Of a stretch of 64,000 bases of DNA, positions 16,688-25,137 are shown piece after piece. Both the position numbers and the translations under genes were made by a program. The notes under the pieces were generated by a model. That model worked only from the letters and a program-made list of their open reading frames with translations, was not told the DNA's origin and did no database searches. This DNA comes from a virus. The first letter of the stretch is position 1; each line of letters opens with the position of its first letter. The stretch covers positions 1 through 64,000 of IMG/VR virus record IMGVR_UViG_3300042446_002147; one strand, 5' to 3'.

Positions 16688-18406
16688 ATGGAACTCTTAA
16701 ATCAAAGTGAGATCTACGAAACGTGGTCTCCAATCATAGAGAGCAAGACCGGTATGACAGATCGTACAAAGGTAGAGTGGTTATCTAAATATTGCCACTT
16801 TCACTCATTAAACGAATCTGCCGGAGCTTATAACACTCTAGGTGCAATGAACGGTATGGGCGCAATCGCTCCTCCAACAAACTACACAGGTGGTGCCGCT
16901 GGTAACGGTCCTGGTGGATTTTACTATAATAATACTTACAACGCTGGTCGTCCATACGTTGGTTCTGGTGATAAATTCCCATCATTACTTCCATTGGCTA
17001 TTCAGGTAGCTGCTAAAACCGTAGGTTTTGACATCGTGCCTGTTATCCCAATGAGTGGTCCTACAGGAGTATTATCTTACTTAGACTACGTATACGCAGG
17101 TGGTACTTTAACTGGATCTTCAACTGATTCTTCAACTAATAACGTTGCTAACACACCAGACGTTATTAAAGTGCCAACAGCAGTAGCTTCTCCAGCAACA
17201 ACTTTAGCTGTAGGTACAGTTTATTACCTTTGGGTTCAAGCTGACGCATCTAAATATGCTACTACTAAATTTGTTGGTTACTCTCGTATCGATGGTTTCC
17301 CAATTTTTAGAGTAACAGCATTAACATCTGGCGATTCAATTGCTGCTGTTGTTACTGCTAATTCAGTTATTTCTACTGCACAAGGTTCAGGTATAGTTGG
17401 TTATTCTAGTAGCTCAGCAACACTTGTTAAAACTTTAGAAGATCATATCCAAGGTTTCTCAGGAACTGGAGATGCTACTGATCCTTTCCAAGGACCTTAT
17501 GTAGATGGTACTACTAACTACGATCCAATGTCAAGAGCACAAGGTGAATCTACTTACTACAAGTCTTTAGGTTTATCTACTTTCACTAAGTTCGTTGAAG
17601 CTGGTACTTTCCAAGTTGCTGCTTCTGTTACTACTGAGCAAATTCAAGATCTTAACAAACAATTCGGTATCGACGTAGTTTCTATGATCGAGAACGCATT
17701 GGTTAATGAGGTTTCTCAAGCTATTAACAAGCACATCTTATCAAGAGGATTTGCTCTTGGATGGTCTAACCACTCTCAATTCTTCTTAACAGAGAATACA
17801 AACCTTAACTTAAACTTAGTTATTGGTGGTCCTGCTACTTATACAGTTCCTAGTTACATCGGTAAAAACGGTCAATCTTTAGGTGCTTCTGCACCAGGTC
17901 CAGTAGCTGGTCCAGCTTCAGGTACTTTTGAGAACTTATCAACAGTTCAAAGAAGACTTTACAGCCGTATCTTAGCAGCTGCTAACGTGGTAGCTAATAG
18001 AGGTCGTAGAGGTCCTGGTAACTTTATCGTTACAAACTCTCAAATTGCGTCTGCATTACAAGACATCAGTCAGTTCACATTCGCTCCATTTACTAACACC
18101 CTTACTCAAAACAACGGTACATTATACCCTGTAGGTTCACTTGCTGGTATGACTGTATATGTTGATCAGAACATGTCATTCGGTGACACTAGAGTATTAG
18201 TTGGTAGAAAAGGTGCTGATGATGAGCCAGGTATGAAATTCATGCCTTACATGATGGCAGAATCAATCCAAACAATCTCTGAAGGTACTATGTCTCCTAA
18301 GATCGCGGTTAAATCTCGTTACTCTTTAGTTGAGGCTGGTCACCACCCAGAAACAATGTATTTCTGCTTCCACATTAATGTTGGAACTGCTACTGCTATT
18401 ATCTAA
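16688..18406 (+). CDS. major capsid protein (gp23-like)
   Basis: This 572-residue protein contains PLAIQVAAKTVGFDIVPVIP followed by MSGPTGVLSYLDYVYAGG, a hallmark of T4-like major capsid proteins. It follows the protease-scaffold gene by 8 bp, as in T4-like head operons. HSLNE/SAG at Glu43 is a plausible maturation cleavage site, with earlier IxE sites at Glu11 and Glu18. Codon use differs from the neighbours: there are many GGT, GCT, AAC, TTC and CGT codons, consistent with very high expression. A strong terminator follows at 18431. Confidence 0.92.
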   Translation: MELLNQSEIYETWSPIIESKTGMTDRTKVEWLSKYCHFHSLNESAGAYNTLGAMNGMGAIAPPTNYTGGAAGNGPGGFYYNNTYNAGRPYVGSGDKFPSLLPLAIQVAAKTVGFDIVPVIPMSGPTGVLSYLDYVYAGGTLTGSSTDSSTNNVANTPDVIKVPTAVASPATTLAVGTVYYLWVQADASKYATTKFVGYSRIDGFPIFRVTALTSGDSIAAVVTANSVISTAQGSGIVGYSSSSATLVKTLEDHIQGFSGTGDATDPFQGPYVDGTTNYDPMSRAQGESTYYKSLGLSTFTKFVEAGTFQVAASVTTEQIQDLNKQFGIDVVSMIENALVNEVSQAINKHILSRGFALGWSNHSQFFLTENTNLNLNLVIGGPATYTVPSYIGKNGQSLGASAPGPVAGPASGTFENLSTVQRRLYSRILAAANVVANRGRRGPGNFIVTNSQIASALQDISQFTFAPFTNTLTQNNGTLYPVGSLAGMTVYVDQNMSFGDTRVLVGRKGADDEPGMKFMPYMMAESIQTISEGTMSPKIAVKSRYSLVEAGHHPETMYFCFHINVGTATAII

Positions 18407-18430
18407 TCGATATAACAGTATAATACTAGA

Positions 18431-18458
18431 AAAGGTCTCTCTCGGGAGACCTTTTTCT
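18431..18458 (+). terminator. strong intrinsic terminator after the capsid gene
   Basis: AAAGGTCTC and GAGACCTTT form a perfect 9-bp stem around a 6-nt loop, followed by TTTTCTTT. It lies 25 bp after the capsid stop and is followed by a GATATATA motif for the next gene, separating the two transcription units. Confidence 0.85.
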
Positions 18459-18478
18459 TTGTTTCAAGGTTTAGTTGG

Positions 18479-18486
18479 GATATATA
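18479..18486 (+). promoter_or_regulatory. GATATATA late-promoter-like motif
   Basis: GATATATA followed by C lies 16 bp before the ATG at 18503 and 20 bp after the capsid terminator, which is the expected place for a new promoter. Confidence 0.55.
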
Positions 18487-18502
18487 CAATAAAAGCAAAA
18501 AT

Positions 18503-19465
18503 ATGTTATTCGAAAACGTAAATCAGTTTCAATCAGCTAAAAAAACATTATTAGAAAACGATAGAAACGTTCAACACACTGTAGAGATTCTTAAAAATTC
18601 TCAATTATTTTCTACACTTTCAGAGGGGGAAATAATTCTAGCAGTAACAGAATTAAACGAAGGTCTTGGTGATAGAATCATGAATTTCCTTAGCGGTGCT
18701 TTTGGTGGTGATGTAAACACTATAAAAACTGTTCTAACGCAAATGAAAGAACAAGAACTTAAATACAATCAAGAAGAATTTGAAATATATAATGAATTCT
18801 ACTCTCTTTTACAAGATCAAAAAGCTTTAGATAGAGATAAAACAAATCCTAGTTATCAAGAATTTAGTAATGATATTGCACAGTCAAGAAATGGACTAAA
18901 TCAAAGAATGAAGGAACTAAACAAAGCTCACGGCGACATTTTTGATGCTTTAGAGACAAAAGTTAAGGATCTAGTTAAAGATAGTAATAGAAAGAAAAAA
19001 TACTTCAATGCACAAAGAGCAACAGATGTATTAGAGACTAAAAATGACAGATACGATAAGATTAAAGCAGTAACAGCTAAGAGCTCTAGAAGATCTCAAG
19101 AATTAGAAGATTTCTTTGGCGTTAATGCAGAGCAAGCAAAACAAAACGTAGCTCAGGCACAGACTAAAGCAAATCAAGCTGTTAATGCACTTTCAAAAGT
19201 TGCACCAGTTGCACCAGGATCTACGCCATCAAGAGACGTATTTGTTAATGACCCAGAGAAAGGATTTTATGAAGATTTTGAACAAATATCAGGGAGTGCA
19301 GGTAAACCTGAGGATAAATTAAAAGAACTTAGACTATTAGAAAAGGCAATATTTACACATATAATGAAGGGAAATCATTCAGCAGAAACGATTGAGAATC
19401 TTAAAGACGTACACAAACAAGTTTCTGATATGATTCAATCATTAGGATCTAATGTTAATCCATAA
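18503..19465 (+). CDS. hypothetical helical head-region protein
   Basis: This 320-residue protein is almost wholly helical and charged, with coiled-coil stretches (about residues 80-240). Two sites fit the prohead protease rule: LLE/N at Glu18 and ELNE/GLG at Glu53. The segment after Glu53 (GLGDRIMNFLSGAFGGD) is a short hydrophobic glycine-containing helix, as in the next gene. It is the first gene after the capsid terminator. An internal core or head-accessory role is inferred from position and processing sites, with no recognised family. Confidence 0.6.
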   Translation: MLFENVNQFQSAKKTLLENDRNVQHTVEILKNSQLFSTLSEGEIILAVTELNEGLGDRIMNFLSGAFGGDVNTIKTVLTQMKEQELKYNQEEFEIYNEFYSLLQDQKALDRDKTNPSYQEFSNDIAQSRNGLNQRMKELNKAHGDIFDALETKVKDLVKDSNRKKKYFNAQRATDVLETKNDRYDKIKAVTAKSSRRSQELEDFFGVNAEQAKQNVAQAQTKANQAVNALSKVAPVAPGSTPSRDVFVNDPEKGFYEDFEQISGSAGKPEDKLKELRLLEKAIFTHIMKGNHSAETIENLKDVHKQVSDMIQSLGSNVNP

Positions 19466-19466
19466 T

Positions 19467-20339
19467 ATGAAATCAATTAAAAAATTAAACGAGTTTGGTT
19501 CTTTAAATGAAGGGATATTTTCTTCATTCTTTAAAGGCTTCGGTGGTACTCAAGGAAGAAGGGGTAAGCTTGAATCTTTACTAAAAGATATAAGAAAAGC
19601 TAGGGAAGAAGATGTTGATAGCGCTATTTCAATAGAAAAAGAAATCTGGAATATGCCTAAGGAGAATACTCCTGAATATAGATTCGCAATAACAAATCTT
19701 AATAGACAAGCTAGGACTTATGCTTCTTTAAAAGGCCAGGAGATTAATTCTTTAATTAAGAATGCTAACAATCTCATAGAAGATAATCCTAAATTACAAG
19801 CATTTTTTAGTGCAGAGCTTGCTAAGATAGAAAAGGAAACCACAGAAAAACTTATAAAGAATATAAAGCCTTATAAAGAAAAAACATATCTGGATCAATT
19901 AAGTGCTGAGTTTGATAGACTTGTACAGGATTCAAATAAAAAATCATCAGTATACGGAGAATTTGGAGAGGGCGACGATAGAGTACCTAAAATAACTGTA
20001 CCTGAAAAGGTTAGTAATGATGTTTTAACATTCCTAGATATGTCTCCACAAGAAGCTGCTTTGCATTGTAAAAATTTAAACGATAAAGATATTGGTAATT
20101 ATTACACACAAATAAAGTCTTTCTTTTATGATTTACAGTATAAGTATACTAGTGCAATAGATTCAGTAAGAGATTCAATTAAGAAAGCTCAGAAAGAAGG
20201 CCAAGATTGGATGATTCCTTCTTTTGATAAAGAAGAAATTAATATTAGATATTATATGAAAAAACCTATGGACAGGTTAAGAAATAGAATATCTACAATA
20301 GAAAAAGAAATGAAAAGTAGAAAGCATGGCTCTTATTAA
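19467..20339 (+). CDS. hypothetical helical head-region protein with double LNE site
   Basis: This 290-residue protein starts MKSIKKLNEFGSLNE/GIF. Two LNE motifs (Glu9, Glu15) followed by small or hydrophobic residues match the inferred protease consensus. GIFSSFFKGFGG after the second site resembles the same region of the preceding gene, suggesting the two are distant paralogues. The rest is a charged helical protein. I preferred the ATG at 19467 (TAATATG context, just after the preceding stop) over an in-frame ATG at 19452 that overlaps it. Confidence 0.6.
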   Translation: MKSIKKLNEFGSLNEGIFSSFFKGFGGTQGRRGKLESLLKDIRKAREEDVDSAISIEKEIWNMPKENTPEYRFAITNLNRQARTYASLKGQEINSLIKNANNLIEDNPKLQAFFSAELAKIEKETTEKLIKNIKPYKEKTYLDQLSAEFDRLVQDSNKKSSVYGEFGEGDDRVPKITVPEKVSNDVLTFLDMSPQEAALHCKNLNDKDIGNYYTQIKSFFYDLQYKYTSAIDSVRDSIKKAQKEGQDWMIPSFDKEEINIRYYMKKPMDRLRNRISTIEKEMKSRKHGSY

Positions 20340-20610
20340 ATTAAAGAATTTTGTTACAGAACAAGAATCTGCTCAACAAAAAGGTAAAGATCTACAGGTT
20401 AAAACCACTGCAGAAAAAGAGATGCTAGAGATTAATAAAAAGATTTCTGAAATAGATCTTGCAATAGCAAATCTTATAAAAAGAGAACAAGACGGTACTC
20501 TTAAAAAAAGTGATTCTATTAGCCAGCAAGCATTAGAGTTACAGAAGAAGGTTGCAGAAATGCAAAAGAAATCAGTAGCACAGAAAAAGATGGAAAGTCT
20601 TGAAAAATAA
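20326..20610 (+). CDS. small coiled-coil protein
   Basis: This 94-residue protein is Lys/Glu/Gln-rich and predicted to be one long helix, with heptad-like spacing through residues 25-90. It overlaps the preceding gene by 14 bp. Its start MALIKLKNFVTE/Q weakly fits the [LIV]xE targeting pattern. A minor head-core protein, similar in size to T4 gp67/gp68, is possible. No family is recognised. Confidence 0.55.
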   Translation: MALIKLKNFVTEQESAQQKGKDLQVKTTAEKEMLEINKKISEIDLAIANLIKREQDGTLKKSDSISQQALELQKKVAEMQKKSVAQKKMESLEK

Positions 20611-20618
20611 GATATATA
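20611..20618 (+). promoter_or_regulatory. GATATATA late-promoter-like motif
   Basis: GATATATA immediately follows the stop of the coiled-coil gene and lies 15 bp before the ATG at 20634. Confidence 0.5.
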
Positions 20619-20633
20619 AATAAAAATTATAAA

Positions 20634-21167
20634 ATGAGAAATCAATACTTAGGATATAATCCAGTTTTTGAATCACTATCACAACAAGCTAGGAAATATA
20701 CAAATGTTCATATTAATGAAGATGCAATTGCATACGAAGGTGAAAAATCACAAAAGTATTTAAAGCTTATAATAGATAATATTAGTAGCAGAATAATTAC
20801 ATTCACTGCTTCTATACCAGAAAAAAAATTAAGGGATTCAGTATTAGCTATAATAGATCAGGGTTACAAAACTCTATCAACTTCAGCTCCTGCTAATTTA
20901 GATGCTTTAATAGCTTCTATGAGGGGTTTATTTGACGAAGCTTATACAGAAGTTGGCGGTTCTTCTTCTAAGGATAAATTAGTTCCTATTTACGATAAAG
21001 TAAAAGAGGGAATGGAATTATTAATGAAGGCTTATGAAAATTTAAAGAAAAAATACCCTTCGGAAATGAGTCAACCAGCATCTTTAACGAATTGTATTGG
21101 TTATTTAAAATCTTCTATAACTAGCTTTAATACTACATTAGAAGAACTAAAGAAAAAAGCAGTATAA
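20634..21167 (+). CDS. hypothetical head-region protein with capsid-targeting-like N-terminus
   Basis: This 177-residue helical protein opens MRNQYLGYNPVFE/S, nearly superimposable on the opening of the large gene at 12102 (Asn9-Pro10-[VI]11-Phe12-Glu13-Ser14 in both), although the remainders differ. A second possible site is VHINE/D at Glu29. A shared N-terminal tag on unrelated bodies is what packaged internal proteins of T4 show. The body function is unknown. Confidence 0.6.
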   Translation: MRNQYLGYNPVFESLSQQARKYTNVHINEDAIAYEGEKSQKYLKLIIDNISSRIITFTASIPEKKLRDSVLAIIDQGYKTLSTSAPANLDALIASMRGLFDEAYTEVGGSSSKDKLVPIYDKVKEGMELLMKAYENLKKKYPSEMSQPASLTNCIGYLKSSITSFNTTLEELKKKAV

Positions 21168-21193
21168 AAAAATAATATTAAATAAAAAATAAA

Positions 21194-23140
21194 ATGCTAA
21201 GCAAAAAATTTATATCATTACTCGAAAGCATGAAATCACCTCATAATGAAATGTATGAGGACAGAGATGAAAGAGTAGAAAGAAGAGAGGAAAGAAGAAG
21301 AGAGCGAAGAGAAGATAAATTCGGAGTATCTACTAGTAGCACTGACGGTACTACTACAGAGGTCGAAGGGGATACAGATTTTAAAATTAGACCTTTTATT
21401 AGAGCAGTTGATCAATTAAAATCTCAAGTTCAATCTGAAATTTTTAATATTGATCAGACAATAAAAAACAGAGAATCTGGATCACAAAGTGCTTCCACTT
21501 ATAAAACAAAATTTAATGCTATTTTAGAAATAATTTTAAAAATTGTTTCTAAGGTTGATCTAATAAAAGATAAGGAAGGAAGAAATCTTGAAGCAAATGA
21601 TTTAGCTGAAATTAAAATCTTTAGAGGTCTTTATACTACAGCTTCTAATGATTTTCTTGCTGCACAGAAAGAATGGTCAGAAAAAAAATTAGAGGCTGAT
21701 ACTAAATATCTTTCAGATCTTAAAGACACAGACACCAATAACTTTATTATTGGTGCTAATAAAGCATTTGACGAAGCTAAAGCTATGTTAAACGATCTTA
21801 TAAGAAATTCTCAATCCGCAGGATCTAGTGGATCTTCAGGATCTTCAGGAACATCAGGATCAACAGATATTGCAACAGGCGACACAATTAAAGGCGGTAA
21901 ATACGCTAAAGATTCTAAAGAAGGTAAGATAGTTATAGCGGTTAAGAAAACTATCTATACTAAATTTAAAAAATATAAATCGTTATCTGATACTAATGAC
22001 TGGAAGGTGGTTTATAAAGCTGGTGTAGATAATGTATCTGGTACTTTATTAGCTAACACACAGGCAGTAATAAAATTAGTAAAATTAGGACTTGCTACTA
22101 AAGAGGCACCAGAATTAAAATCAGACAAAACAGGTGATATTACTCCAGCATTTATTGCTGCAATAAATAAGATATCAGAGGGTAAAGAAAATACATCCGG
22201 TAGATTAATAACATTCGAAAATTTTATTAAAAATAAAATAAACGAACAATTTGACGAGGAAGCGGTAAAAACTTCTATAGCTAGTGGAAGTAGTTCATCT
22301 TCTTCTTCTAATAATTCAGGAAGTAATACCAAACCTAAAACAGAGAAACCTAAAGTTCCCACACAAGAATATAATTCAACAGGTTTTGATAATGAGACAG
22401 ATGGAAATGAATTCAGAGCATGGGTTATTAAAACACATAAAGAATGGGCAGAAACTAATGATTTATGGGCTCAAGGACCTAAAGATAACAGACTCATAAG
22501 AAAAGCTTTTAGTCAATTTGGAGCAGATTATGCTAAAACTAAAGAGGCACCAGCAGAGGTTAAAACTGTAGCAAAATTAACTCTTTCTCAATTGCAGCAA
22601 ATAGTAACATCAATAAAAGCAAGCGGAGCTAAGGCAGAAATAAAAGTAACAACTGAAGAGGGAAATCCTTATGTCTTTTGGTGGAGAGGAAAAGAATATG
22701 GTCATATATTTACTAATTTTAGACTTACGTTTGTTTCTTCTTCAGGAAAGAAATTTAATGGAACATATGCTACAGGGGGAAATATTAAATTTGATAACGG
22801 AAAAACCATTACACTTAAAGATTTTGTATTAGGAAACGCATCATTTAAAATCTCTGGCGAAAAACCTGAAGTTGCTCAATCCAAGAAAGCTTTTGTTGCT
22901 AGTTCAGGAGATGGTTATGTTAACGTGAGATCTGGAGCATTCGCAGATACCAAAGGAGGAAACGCGAACTTAATCTATAAGCATACCGATAAGTCTAAGC
23001 AAATAGGTGTAGTTGTATCTAGTCAAGTAACTAAAAGCTCTAAAATTGGAGACAAGACTTGGTACAAAGTACAATTTCCTACAAAAATGTCAGGGCAGGA
23101 ATTCGGATACGTTAGATCTGACACTGTTGATCTAAAATAA
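21194..23140 (+). CDS. head-associated protein with fibre-type Gly-Ser repeat and C-terminal SH3b domain
   Basis: This 648-residue protein starts MLSKKFISLLE/S (L9xE11 then Ser), again the targeting pattern. An Arg/Glu-rich run follows (residues 23-42). A helical part leads to a Gly-Ser-Ser/Gly-Thr-Ser linker (21821-21861) whose DNA is identical over 41 bp to the fibre repeat at 113-153. The C-terminal 85 residues look like a bacterial SH3 domain (GYVNVRSGAF ... TWYKVQF ... EFGYVRSDTV), a fold that often binds peptidoglycan. The protein may be packaged and act at the cell wall during DNA entry; that is inference. Ser-rich and Pro-Lys linkers separate the domains. Confidence 0.6.
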   Translation: MLSKKFISLLESMKSPHNEMYEDRDERVERREERRRERREDKFGVSTSSTDGTTTEVEGDTDFKIRPFIRAVDQLKSQVQSEIFNIDQTIKNRESGSQSASTYKTKFNAILEIILKIVSKVDLIKDKEGRNLEANDLAEIKIFRGLYTTASNDFLAAQKEWSEKKLEADTKYLSDLKDTDTNNFIIGANKAFDEAKAMLNDLIRNSQSAGSSGSSGSSGTSGSTDIATGDTIKGGKYAKDSKEGKIVIAVKKTIYTKFKKYKSLSDTNDWKVVYKAGVDNVSGTLLANTQAVIKLVKLGLATKEAPELKSDKTGDITPAFIAAINKISEGKENTSGRLITFENFIKNKINEQFDEEAVKTSIASGSSSSSSSNNSGSNTKPKTEKPKVPTQEYNSTGFDNETDGNEFRAWVIKTHKEWAETNDLWAQGPKDNRLIRKAFSQFGADYAKTKEAPAEVKTVAKLTLSQLQQIVTSIKASGAKAEIKVTTEEGNPYVFWWRGKEYGHIFTNFRLTFVSSSGKKFNGTYATGGNIKFDNGKTITLKDFVLGNASFKISGEKPEVAQSKKAFVASSGDGYVNVRSGAFADTKGGNANLIYKHTDKSKQIGVVVSSQVTKSSKIGDKTWYKVQFPTKMSGQEFGYVRSDTVDLK

Positions 23141-23185
23141 TCGAAATTTTACTTATATTTGGGGTATAATCATAAACAAAAGATT

Positions 23186-23722
23186 ATGCCCCTTATTATT
23201 GTAGAAGGTTCTAGAAAATCTGGTAAGTCTTATCTTATATCAAAGCAGACTGATTTTCCTGTTTTCAAATTTGATTTTAATTCTAATTTCTCAACATGGG
23301 ATTTTGGTAAACAATCAGAAGATATTCATTGGTTTGGTCTAGGGAAAGAAGTTATGCTTCACGAATTAAACTCGTCCGGATTTCTAGAAGAAATGGTAGT
23401 TGATAGAGGAATATTAACAAACTCTGTCTGGGGTGTATTTCAAGGAAGAGTCACAAAGACCCAAGCAGAACAAGATCTTATAAATTTTCATAAACGAGGT
23501 CTATTTAAAAATGTAAGAATCTTAGTAGTCGAAGGAGAATGGAATCAATCAAGAACTAAAGATATTTGGGATAATGACGACTCTAGAGCAGAAGAAGAAA
23601 GGGTTCTTTTTAGATCGTTTTCTTTGCTTCTAAAGGACTTAGGAGTAGACATAAGGTCTTTCACTAATAACTTTGATTTGGAGTCAGTAGTACGCTTTAA
23701 AAACGAAATTAGAAAGAATTAA
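23186..23722 (+). CDS. P-loop kinase, deoxynucleoside/thymidylate-kinase-like
   Basis: This 178-residue protein has a Walker A motif GSRKSGKS at residues 8-15, and MVVDRGILTNSVWGVFQGR resembles the DRx motif of thymidylate and deoxynucleoside kinases. It would phosphorylate a nucleoside or nucleotide to feed phage DNA synthesis, but 5' end kinase or other roles are not excluded. I chose ATG 23186; an upstream in-frame TTG at 23159 would add nine residues. The leader TATTTGGGGTATAAT may hold a promoter. The asparagine synthetase gene starts 2 bp after its stop. Confidence 0.6.
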   Translation: MPLIIVEGSRKSGKSYLISKQTDFPVFKFDFNSNFSTWDFGKQSEDIHWFGLGKEVMLHELNSSGFLEEMVVDRGILTNSVWGVFQGRVTKTQAEQDLINFHKRGLFKNVRILVVEGEWNQSRTKDIWDNDDSRAEEERVLFRSFSLLLKDLGVDIRSFTNNFDLESVVRFKNEIRKN

Positions 23723-23724
23723 AT

Positions 23725-25137
23725 ATGTGTGGAATTTTAGTAGCAAAAAGACCAAGTGAGCAAAGAATATTATCCATAGCTCACAGAGGAATAGAACACA
23801 GTACAGTTTATAAAGACGACTTATGCCTAGTACACCACAGACTACCAATTCAAACAGTAGATGGTGATAGTTGGTCACAGCCAATACAAATTGGAGAAGA
23901 CCGATGGTTATTGTTCAATGGAGAGATCTTTAATTACGGAGATTTTGAATCTGACACAGCATATTTACAAAATCTATTCAGTTCTTTTAATTTTGGAAGT
24001 GTTGGTATGCTACAAGCTTTATTTGAACCACATATTGTTGCATGGGATGGCTTTTGGGCTATAACATTAGTTGACACTAAGAAAAGAGAAATATTTGCTT
24101 TCACAGATCCATTAGGAAAAAAATCCCTATACAGAAACGATTCGGGGGAAATATGTTCAGAAATAAAAGGACTATTTGAACCAGGAGAGAATTTACAGAT
24201 TGACGAATCATTTTTTAGTGGTGTTGTAAAATTTGGATATCTTCCTAATGCACAGACACCTATAGCAAATGTTAAAAAATTAGAACCAAATAGATTCTAC
24301 AGATGGAGTTTAGATCATCCAATAAAAGTGGAGGTTTCAGATCCTTATTATAATTTTCATTATTTTGATGCGGGACTAAGAACATATGATGATCGATGTG
24401 ATTGGCTTTTTGAAAAGATGGAAAAATCTGTAGGAGCTAGACTACTATCCAAAAACTACCCTACATCTCTACTTTTATCAGGCGGATTAGATTCTGCAAT
24501 AATTGCGGGGCTTTTATTAAAGCTAGATGCTGATGTTGATTTCTATTCTATTTCTAATGGAGAAGATGAGAAGTATGTAAAAGATTGTGAGTACTACTGG
24601 GATATAGAATCTAAAAGGCTGAACTATTCAATTGATTTAGAAAGTGAAGAAGGTCAAAAAAATCTGAAAGAGATCTATAAAAAATGGAATGAATCACCAG
24701 TTGATATGGGTAGTGTGGTTCCTCAATATCATTTATTTGATGCTATCAAAAAAGGATCTAATACGAGGATTGTAATATCTGGGGATGGAGCAGATGAATT
24801 ATTTGGAGGATATAGAAGAATTAATGAATATGATTCACAGCAATCTGATATCTTTCACGAATTATCTTATTATCATTTACCAAGACTAGATAAGTTATCT
24901 ATGGCTCATACACTAGAATTAAGAAGTCCTTTCTTAAATCATGATATTGTGAGATTTGCTTTGAGTCTTCCTTTTGAAGAAAGAAAGAATAAGAAAATTC
25001 TTAAAGACACATTCAAAGGACTAGTACCAGATTCAGTTATAGAAAGAAGCAAATTAGCTCTTAAGAATACAAAGATTGTTGAGAATCAAATAGAATACAG
25101 AAAAGATATAGTTAAATTATATCTAGGAGATTTATAA
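23725..25137 (+). CDS. asnB: asparagine synthetase, glutamine-hydrolysing
   Basis: This 470-residue protein begins MCGILVAKRP with the catalytic Cys2 of class II glutamine amidotransferases, followed by LFNGEIFNY. The synthetase half has the PP-loop LLLSGGLDSAIIAG and GDGADELFGGYRR. It would make asparagine from aspartate with glutamine and ATP. It is shorter than E. coli AsnB (about 554 residues). Within a glycan-rich phage an alternative is amidation of a sugar acid, as some AsnB homologues in O-antigen clusters do. Its 3' end overlaps the converging RimK gene by 6 bp. Confidence 0.85.
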   Translation: MCGILVAKRPSEQRILSIAHRGIEHSTVYKDDLCLVHHRLPIQTVDGDSWSQPIQIGEDRWLLFNGEIFNYGDFESDTAYLQNLFSSFNFGSVGMLQALFEPHIVAWDGFWAITLVDTKKREIFAFTDPLGKKSLYRNDSGEICSEIKGLFEPGENLQIDESFFSGVVKFGYLPNAQTPIANVKKLEPNRFYRWSLDHPIKVEVSDPYYNFHYFDAGLRTYDDRCDWLFEKMEKSVGARLLSKNYPTSLLLSGGLDSAIIAGLLLKLDADVDFYSISNGEDEKYVKDCEYYWDIESKRLNYSIDLESEEGQKNLKEIYKKWNESPVDMGSVVPQYHLFDAIKKGSNTRIVISGDGADELFGGYRRINEYDSQQSDIFHELSYYHLPRLDKLSMAHTLELRSPFLNHDIVRFALSLPFEERKNKKILKDTFKGLVPDSVIERSKLALKNTKIVENQIEYRKDIVKLYLGDL

